Source: Propionibacteriaceae bacterium (GTDB lineage: Bacteria > Actinomycetota > Actinomycetes > Propionibacteriales > Propionibacteriaceae). Taken from it: DNA of 6,562 bases. The position numbers and the translations under genes are program-made. Of the stretch, positions 1-5,153 are shown one piece after another (position 1 is the first letter of the stretch; each line of letters opens with the position of its first letter). Location of the stretch: the NCBI GenBank assembly GCA_009787035.1, contig WRGV01000101.1:1-6562 (forward strand), given 5' to 3'. The notes beneath the pieces are model-generated. The model was not told the origin of the DNA, searched no databases, and worked only from the letters and a program-made list of their open reading frames with translations.

Positions 1-49
1 GATGTGCTGTTGTGGTCTGGTTTGGGCATCTGGCTGGTTGGTTGTCCCA
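1..49 (+). repeat. Probable right half of the dispersed palindromic repeat (copy W, cut by window edge)
   Basis: Positions 1-49 align without gaps to the right half of the complete copy at 3458-3541 (3490-3538), with about 32 of 49 bases identical, including the terminal GTTGTCCCA. They match the reverse complement of the other complete copy at about 33 of 49. The equal length without gaps and the identical terminal box support homology. Composition bias could inflate the match, and the left half lies outside the window, so the palindrome cannot be tested. The upstream ATG at position 2 falls inside this repeat, which argues against it as the start of the next gene. Confidence 0.5.
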
Positions 50-73
50 GTTTGTGGTGTGAAACGCGGCACC

Positions 74-88
74 GCCGCCTCCGGCGGC
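74..88. repeat. Small GC-rich inverted repeat upstream of the lyase gene
   Basis: GCCGCC (74-79) and GGCGGC (83-88) form a perfect 6-bp stem with a TCC loop. It lies 30 nt before the chosen start of the lyase gene. No T-run follows, so it is not a classical intrinsic terminator. It may be an mRNA hairpin or chance in GC-rich DNA. Confidence 0.3.
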
Positions 89-118
89 CGCGCGTTGGCG
101 GTGGCAGAATCGACTGTC

Positions 119-1297
119 ATGGACCTGTTGGGGGAGGGCGCCTTCGCGCGCCGCATCGATGCGCTGGATGCCGAGACGATTCGCGCCGACGGTTCGCTCA
201 AATGGACGTCGCAGCCCGGCGCACTCGGCGCGTGGGTGGCCGAGATGGACTTCGGCCTGGCTCCGGCGGTGCATCGCGCGCTGGATGAGGCGATGGCGCA
301 TGATCTGACCGGCTACGTGCCGCCCGCGGCGGCGAATGACCTTGTCAACGCCGTGTGTGGGTATCTCGGCGGCCACTACGGCTGGGGGGTCGCGCCCGAT
401 CAGGTGCATCCCGCGGGCGACGTGTTGTCGGTGCTGGGTGACATGCTCACGGTCTGGACACAGCCCGGCGCGCCGGTGATCGTGCCGACCCCGGCGTACA
501 TGCCGTTCGTGTCGCTGCCGGTGGCGTACGGGCATCCGGTGCTGCAGGTGCCGCTGCACCACGACGAGGCCGGCTGGACGCTCGACCTCGACGACCTGGA
601 CGCCGCGTTCCGTGCCGGCGGGCGGGTGCTGATCCTGTGCAACCCGCACAATCCGATCGGCAAGGTGTACACGCGCGACGAGCTGCTCGGCATCGCCGCG
701 GTGGTCGAACGCCACGGCGGCCAGGTGTTCGCCGACGAGATCCATGCGCCGCTGGTCTACGACCCGGTGGCGACGCCGCACATCCCGTACGCCAGCCTGG
801 GCGACGACATCGCCGCGCACACGCTGACCGCCTTCTCGGCGTCCAAGGCGTTCAACCTGCCGGGCCTGAAGTGCGCGCAGTTCGTGGTGACCAACCCGGA
901 TCACGCCGCCTGGCTGCGCGAGCACCACTTCAGCGGCGGCGCCGGCACGCTGGGCGTGGTGGCCAACATCGCGGCGTACCGCGACGGCTGGAGCTGGTTT
1001 GCCGACGTGCTCGCCTACCTGGATGGCAACCGCCGGCTGCTCGCCGACCTGGTGCGCGATCAGCTGCCGGGCGTGCGCATGGACGTCCCCGATGCCACCT
1101 ACCTGGCCTGGCTGGATGTCAGTGCCCTGGGCCTGGGCGAGGCGCCGGGTGCGTTCTTCGCCGACAGGGCGCACGTGGTGATGAACGAGGGCACCACCTG
1201 CGGCGATGCCGGGCGCGGCTTCGTCCGCCTCAACTTCGCGACCTCGCGCCAGGTGCTGCGCCAGATCGTGGCCCAGCTTGCCGACGCCGTGCGCTAG
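119..1297 (+). CDS. MalY/PatB-family PLP-dependent aminotransferase / cystathionine beta-lyase (C-S lyase)
   Basis: This is a cytosolic fold-type I PLP enzyme of about 392 residues, the usual length for MalY/PatB proteins. They cleave cystathionine or cysteine to release thiol or sulfide, pyruvate and ammonia. Visible motifs, counted from the ATG at 119, are WVAEMDF near residue 39 (typical of the PatB branch), PTPAY near 123, NPHNPIG near 175, FADEIHAPLVY with Asp206 for the PLP pyridine nitrogen, SASKAFNLPG with the Schiff-base Lys243, and FVRLNFAT with the carboxylate-binding Arg370. The frame is open back to an ATG at position 2, but the extra 39 residues (MCCCGLVW...) resemble no family N-terminus and overlap a repeat. 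ATG119 begins MDLLGEGAF, a reasonable start. No clear Shine-Dalgarno precedes it; CAGAAT at 105-110 could be a -10 box for a leaderless message. A GTG at 101 is an alternative start. The exact substrate (cystathionine, cysteine or another amino acid) cannot be read from sequence. Confidence 0.9.
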   Translation: MDLLGEGAFARRIDALDAETIRADGSLKWTSQPGALGAWVAEMDFGLAPAVHRALDEAMAHDLTGYVPPAAANDLVNAVCGYLGGHYGWGVAPDQVHPAGDVLSVLGDMLTVWTQPGAPVIVPTPAYMPFVSLPVAYGHPVLQVPLHHDEAGWTLDLDDLDAAFRAGGRVLILCNPHNPIGKVYTRDELLGIAAVVERHGGQVFADEIHAPLVYDPVATPHIPYASLGDDIAAHTLTAFSASKAFNLPGLKCAQFVVTNPDHAAWLREHHFSGGAGTLGVVANIAAYRDGWSWFADVLAYLDGNRRLLADLVRDQLPGVRMDVPDATYLAWLDVSALGLGEAPGAFFADRAHVVMNEGTTCGDAGRGFVRLNFATSRQVLRQIVAQLADAVR

Positions 1298-1306
1298 CGG
1301 TCGCTA
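1295..1306. other. Convergent gene ends: palindrome containing both stop codons
   Basis: TAGCG (1295-1299), GT, CGCTA (1302-1306) is a perfect inverted repeat. Its left arm begins with the TAG stop of the lyase and its right arm ends with the complement of the TAG stop of the PIN gene. Only 6 nt separate the two genes, so no separate terminator fits and the transcripts probably overlap at their 3' ends. Confidence 0.45.
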
Positions 1307-1867
1307 CGGCTTGAGTTTCGACACCGCGGCGGCGAAGCCAGGCGCTCCGGCGGTGCCCAGGTTCGCCAGCACGCCGTCCAGGCTCAGCGGAGGGTTGCGC
1401 AGTGCTGCGGTGATGTCGTGCAGCACGCTGACAACGGCAGATTGATGCGTGGTCAACAATTTCAGGAGGAGCGAGTCGGGGGTCATGGCGCTCAGCCCGT
1501 ACCGTTCGAGCGTCGGCGCGGGGAAGTCCGAGATGTTGCGCGTCACGATGACGTCGGCGGGCGAGCGATGGGCGGCGCCGATGATCAGGCGGTCTTCCGG
1601 ATCGGGGGATGGGTAGTTCGCTGGATCCAGGTCGGCGCAATCGACCATCGCTGCCGGGAATGAGCGTCGCATGGCGGCGAACCGCCGTTCCACGCTAGCC
1701 GGAGGAAGGTCGGGCCGCCGGTGTTTCGCGGCTGACAATGCGGCCGTCATCACGTGCTCTGACCAGAATGGGCTGAGCACGCCGCGTTCCGCAAGAGACA
1801 ACAACATGTCCGCAAAGGAGACGGGAACCAGGACGTTGGCATCGAGGAAGACCGGTTGGGGACTCAC
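1304..1867 (-). CDS. PIN-domain protein, probable ribonuclease toxin of a type II toxin-antitoxin pair
   Basis: The 187-residue protein starts FLDANVLVPVSF, the classic first strand of a PIN nuclease. The acidic set expected for metal-dependent RNA cleavage is visible: Asp9, Glu37 in WSEHVM, Asp92 in PDPEDRLIIGAA (with Asp89 nearby), and Asp114 in VTRNISDFP. The PIN core ends near residue 130. About 55 further residues form a helical tail, making it longer than a standard VapC (about 130-140). The start codon is GTG at 1867-1865, and its GTGA overlaps the TGA stop of the upstream HTH gene, which indicates translational coupling. Cytosolic; no signal peptide or membrane segment. By context it is the toxin, held inactive by the HTH protein made just before it. 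Its RNA target is unknown, and toxicity is inferred from family and gene order only. Confidence 0.82.
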   Translation of the reverse strand: MSPQPVFLDANVLVPVSFADMLLSLAERGVLSPFWSEHVMTAALSAAKHRRPDLPPASVERRFAAMRRSFPAAMVDCADLDPANYPSPDPEDRLIIGAAHRSPADVIVTRNISDFPAPTLERYGLSAMTPDSLLLKLLTTHQSAVVSVLHDITAALRNPPLSLDGVLANLGTAGAPGFAAAVSKLKP

Positions 1868-2355
1868 GCGTCTTCGCTCCAGGTGACATGGTCGGGGTCC
1901 AGTCCGGCGGCTCGCGCCGCAGCTCGCTCGGCGCGGACTTCCCGGAATGCTTCGTCGACCTCAGCGGCGCTCATGAAGTATGTGCCGTCGGCAATCGCCT
2001 CGCGTCTCATCTCGTCGAGGAAGGCCCGCTGCTCGGCGTGCATCTGCTCCTTGTAGGCTAGGACATCGTCCAGATGCAGCTGGCGATGGACGTTGGGCTG
2101 GGCATAGGCGAGCTTGCCTTCTTCGAGCATCTTGACGAGCGTGGTCCGGGAGACGCCCAGCATGTCGGCGGCCTGGCCGGTGGTCAGCAGCGTGGGCATG
2201 GGTTCGATGCGGACGCTGGTCCCGTTGGCCAGGGCCTCGACGGCGCCCGTGAAGGCGTCGCGGATCTCTGGCGTGGGCGAGGCCTCGGCGACGATCTGGG
2301 CGAACCTCGCCAGCACCGCGGGATCGCTGGGCGGTGAGACAACGGTGGTAGCCAT
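1864..2355 (-). CDS. Excisionase/MerR-type HTH DNA-binding protein, probable antitoxin
   Basis: This 163-residue protein has a central winged-helix segment at about residues 55-102 (LLTTGQAADMLGVSRTTLVK, then a wing with HRQLHLDDVLAY). That is the pattern of excisionase/MerR-like HTH_17 domains. An N-terminal part of about 50 residues precedes it. A charged helical tail (about 103-163, rich in Glu, Arg and Ala) follows and is a plausible toxin-binding segment. The stop overlaps the start of the PIN gene by 4 nt, so the pair is almost certainly co-translated. The start at 2355 is supported by AGAGGA (2366-2371) 10 nt upstream, a slightly long spacing. A 51-nt gap separates it from the membrane protein gene upstream, so it may share that transcript or have its own promoter. 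Antitoxins of this kind usually repress their own operon; I see no convincing operator. Excisionase function is unlikely, as no integrase is nearby. Confidence 0.78.
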   Translation of the reverse strand: MATTVVSPPSDPAVLARFAQIVAEASPTPEIRDAFTGAVEALANGTSVRIEPMPTLLTTGQAADMLGVSRTTLVKMLEEGKLAYAQPNVHRQLHLDDVLAYKEQMHAEQRAFLDEMRREAIADGTYFMSAAEVDEAFREVRAERAAARAAGLDPDHVTWSEDA

Positions 2356-2365
2356 GCGACTATCG

Positions 2366-2371
2366 TCCTCT
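2366..2371 (-). promoter_or_regulatory. Ribosome binding site of the HTH antitoxin gene
   Basis: AGAGGA on the minus strand lies 10 nt before the ATG at 2355. It sets the start of the HTH protein and sits inside the 51-nt gap after the membrane protein stop. Confidence 0.55.
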
Positions 2372-2406
2372 TGAAACGAGCGAAACGCAAGGGGTGAAGC
2401 CGAGCC

Positions 2407-2928
2407 TCAGCGCTGGTCGTCCTTGGGGCGGCAGGCGGGGACCATCCGCCACAGGCGTCCGAACACGATCATGGCGAGCGTGGGGATGCCGAACTGGGGC
2501 CATCCGGCGGCGCCGGCCAGGCCGTCGGCGGTGGCGCTGAGCCGGACGCCGAGGAAGTCGGAGGTCACCTCCTGGGCAGACTGCGTCTGGGCGAGCGCGG
2601 TGGACATGCCGGATTGGTAGGCCAGGGCGATGACGACCAGGGCGGCCGCCGTGATGACCAGGGCCGCGATTCCCCGCGCCCACAGCGGCCCGCGCCGCAG
2701 GTCGAGGGCATCGTTGTAGTGCGCGGCGAGGTCCTTGGCCGGGCCGAGATCGGCCAGGGCCTGGCGCATGCCGACGTGGGCCGCCGCCTCATCGGTGTCG
2801 GCGACGAGCTCCTTGCGCAGGGTATCCCACTGTTCCGAGGAGACATTGGGCATCTGCTCGTGCACCCGGTACAGGTACCAGAAGCGCTGCCAGCGCTGCG
2901 GCAGCGTGATGCGGCGGGGGTCGGACAT
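2407..2928 (-). CDS. PadR-associated membrane protein (DUF1700/HAAS-like), two predicted membrane helices
   Basis: The 173-residue protein has a soluble N-terminal part (about residues 1-84) with the pattern of the HAAS/DUF1700 domain found next to PadR regulators: an RFWYLYRV segment followed by LRKELVADTDEAAAHVGMRQALADLGPAKDLA, an alpha-helical region ending in LGPA. It continues with a strong hydrophobic helix at about 86-104 (GIAALVITAAALVVIALAY) and a second, weaker one at about 140-160. The short tail is positively charged (CRPKDDQR), suggesting a cytoplasmic end. It begins 4 nt after the PadR stop, with AAGGAG inside the end of padR, so the two genes form an operon. The likely role is a membrane partner or sensor linked to the regulator; the signal is unknown. 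No transporter or enzyme motif is visible. Family assignment is by pattern and context. Confidence 0.72.
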   Translation of the reverse strand: MSDPRRITLPQRWQRFWYLYRVHEQMPNVSSEQWDTLRKELVADTDEAAAHVGMRQALADLGPAKDLAAHYNDALDLRRGPLWARGIAALVITAAALVVIALAYQSGMSTALAQTQSAQEVTSDFLGVRLSATADGLAGAAGWPQFGIPTLAMIVFGRLWRMVPACRPKDDQR

Positions 2929-2932
2929 GGGG

Positions 2933-3280
2933 TCACTCCTTCGGGTCGGGAGGTCGGGTGAGGGCGCGGATGACGATGGCGCACAGTTCGTCCCACCGTG
3001 CGGCGGTGTCGCGCAATTCGTGGGCGCCCGCGTCGGTCAGGGTGTAGTACTTGCGGGCGGGGCCGGACGGTGAGGACAGCAGGTACGACGCGATCGCGCC
3101 CTCGCGCTCCAGCCGTGCGATCAGCGGGTAGATCGTGCCCGAACTGGCCTGTGCCAGGCCGATCGCCCGCAGGTCTTCGACGAGTTGGTAGCCGTACGAG
3201 TCGCCGGAGCGCAGCAGGCCGAGGATCAGCATCGGCAGCGTGCCCTTGAGCATCTGCGAGTCCGGCTGCGCCTCGTTCAT
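2933..3280 (-). CDS. PadR-family transcriptional regulator
   Basis: The 115-residue protein is the typical size of the short (PadR-s2-like) group: one winged-helix DNA-binding domain with a C-terminal dimerisation helix. Family motifs in order are LKGTLPMLILGLLRSGDSYGY (about residues 11-31), the recognition region SSGTIYPLIARLEREGAI (46-63), the wing PARKYYTLTDAG (73-84), and a final helix with ARWDELCAIVIRAL. These proteins usually repress their own operon and a neighbouring membrane protein or transporter gene, which fits the two-helix gene 4 nt downstream. The ATG at 3280 has no Shine-Dalgarno. A promoter-like pair ends 6 nt upstream, so a leaderless message is likely. Palindromes just upstream could be its operator. 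The inducing ligand is not deducible. Confidence 0.9.
   Translation of the reverse strand: MNEAQPDSQMLKGTLPMLILGLLRSGDSYGYQLVEDLRAIGLAQASSGTIYPLIARLEREGAIASYLLSSPSGPARKYYTLTDAGAHELRDTAARWDELCAIVIRALTRPPDPKE
2936..2941 (-). promoter_or_regulatory. Ribosome binding site within the end of padR
   Basis: AAGGAG (minus strand) lies 7 nt before the ATG at 2928. It is built from the last codons of the PadR gene, so the membrane protein can be translated from the same message. Confidence 0.7.
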
Positions 3281-3282
3281 GG

Positions 3283-3322
3283 CACTACGGTAATGCCCTG
3301 TAGCTTGCTATGCAAGGTAGTG
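3283..3322. promoter_or_regulatory. Candidate PadR operator (nested inverted repeats)
   Basis: Two inverted repeats precede padR. The inner one, 3301-3319, is CTTGC-TAT-GCAAG, extending outward with one mismatch to TA at both ends. The outer one is CACTAC (3283-3288) with GTAGTG (3317-3322). They overlap the proposed padR promoter, as expected for autorepression. Binding by this PadR is an inference; the inner repeat is the better candidate. Confidence 0.5.
3287..3315 (-). promoter_or_regulatory. Candidate padR promoter (leaderless)
   Basis: On the minus strand, TTGCAT (3315-3310) and TACCGT (3292-3287) are separated by 17 nt. Six nt lie between the -10 candidate and the ATG, so transcription would start at or next to the start codon. 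The -35 matches the consensus well; the -10 is weak (3 of 6). Confidence 0.4.
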
Positions 3323-3328
3323 GCCGGA

Positions 3329-3364
3329 GGTTTGTTGGAACACGCAGGGGCCAGATGCGCCAGA
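3329..3364 (+). repeat. Degenerate left-half copy of the dispersed repeat (copy C)
   Basis: This stretch aligns without gaps to 3456-3491 of the complete copy with 25 of 36 identical bases, including GGGGCCAGATG and the CAGA box. A weaker right-half remnant (GGCC...TTGCGCATC, about 3366-3380) may follow after an internal deletion. It lies in the 303-nt stretch between padR and argG, which contains no credible gene. Confidence 0.55.
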
Positions 3365-3368
3365 AGGC

Positions 3369-3450
3369 CCTTGCGCATCACGCGGGTCGGGGTGCTGCCA
3401 GGGTCGTCGACGGCGACTGCTCCATGCAGACCATGCGCATCACGCAGGCC
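3369..3450. repeat. Short direct repeat pair with TGCGCATCACGC core
   Basis: TGCGCATCACGC occurs exactly at 3372-3383 and 3434-3445. With flanks (3369-3388 and 3431-3450) the match is 17 of 20, and the two units are 62 bp apart. The GCGCATC core also occurs in the right arm of the neighbouring palindromic repeat (3512-3518), so these may be decayed fragments of that family. No function is visible. Confidence 0.5.
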
Positions 3451-3457
3451 AGAGAGG

Positions 3458-3541
3458 ATTGTGGGACATTCGCGGGGCCAGATGTGTCAGATGTCCGATT
3501 TCGGGCCGTTTCGCGCATCTGACCCCGCCGTTGTCCCACAA
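3458..3541 (+). repeat. Complete copy A of the dispersed palindromic repeat, 3' of argG
   Basis: The element is bounded by a perfect 10-bp inverted repeat, TTGTGGGACA (3459-3468) and TGTCCCACAA (3532-3541). The arms stay complementary inward: over 28 positions (3459-3486 against 3514-3541) 23 pair, including GCGGGG/CCCCGC and CAGATG/CATCTG, leaving a loop of about 27 nt. It begins 42 nt beyond the argG stop, so the argG transcript would carry it as a long hairpin. It has no T-run, so if it stops transcription it is not a classical intrinsic terminator. It matches copy B (reverse complement) at 63 of the first 80 positions without gaps. No flanking target duplication is obvious. Confidence 0.85.
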
Positions 3542-3583
3542 CGACGGGAGACTCGCGGTCAACGGGACGACTGACGGCGGCGC

Positions 3584-4980
<1,397 letters not shown>

Positions 4981-5010
4981 AAGACCGACCGGCGCTGCAC
5001 CAGACGCGTC

Positions 5011-5025
5011 GCCCGGTTCCCGGGC
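5011..5025. repeat. Short perfect GC hairpin between argG operator and copy B
   Basis: GCCCGG-TTC-CCGGGC is a perfect 6-bp stem with a 3-nt loop. It lies downstream of copy B on the minus strand, that is 3' of the serine hydrolase, and just before the argG control region. It might add to transcription termination, but no T-run follows on either strand. Confidence 0.35.
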
Positions 5026-5035
5026 CGGAGGCTCA

Positions 5036-5132
5036 CCCCACGAATGGGACAAACGCGCAGCCAGAATCGCAAAACGCCCCACAATCGGCGATCTGAGACA
5101 TCTAGCCCCGCGTTTGTCCCACAATCGTGGGG
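5036..5132 (-). repeat. Complete copy B of the dispersed palindromic repeat, inverted relative to copy A
   Basis: The core (5125 down to 5044) aligns with copy A. Its own arms are TGGGACAAACGCG (5045-5057) and the exact complement at 5109-5121. An outer pair CCCCACGA (5036-5043) and TCGTGGGG (5125-5132) extends the palindrome, with a 2-3 nt bulge between. The right end can also fold alone as CCCAC-AATC-GTGGG (5118-5131). The element lies 21 nt beyond the serine hydrolase stop and 55 nt upstream of the ARG boxes, so it separates the two transcription units. It has no T-run and no open frame with family features. Confidence 0.85.
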
Positions 5133-5153
5133 CACGGGCGGGCGATGCCCAGA

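Noticed and set aside
2..118. Upstream in-frame ATG giving a 39-residue N-terminal extension to the lyase
   Set aside because: The extension has no family similarity, is cysteine/glycine-rich and overlaps a probable repeat; ATG119 gives the usual family length.
637..1314. 225-residue plus-strand frame inside the lyase
   Set aside because: Arg/Ala-rich shadow in the wrong frame of a gene with intact PLP motifs.
1864..2355. Phage excisionase
   Set aside because: The HTH type fits, but there is no integrase, attachment site or phage gene, and the GTGA overlap with a PIN gene indicates an antitoxin.
3310..3522. 70-residue open frame between padR and argG
   Set aside because: It runs through the degenerate and complete repeat copies, has no ribosome binding site and no recognisable domain.
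3458..3541. Classical Rho-independent terminator for argG
   Set aside because: The hairpin is strong but very long, and no T-run follows in the argG direction; a termination role is possible but not of the classical type.
3329..3541. CRISPR array
   Set aside because: The repeated units are palindromic, unequal in length and not separated by regular spacers; no cas genes are near.
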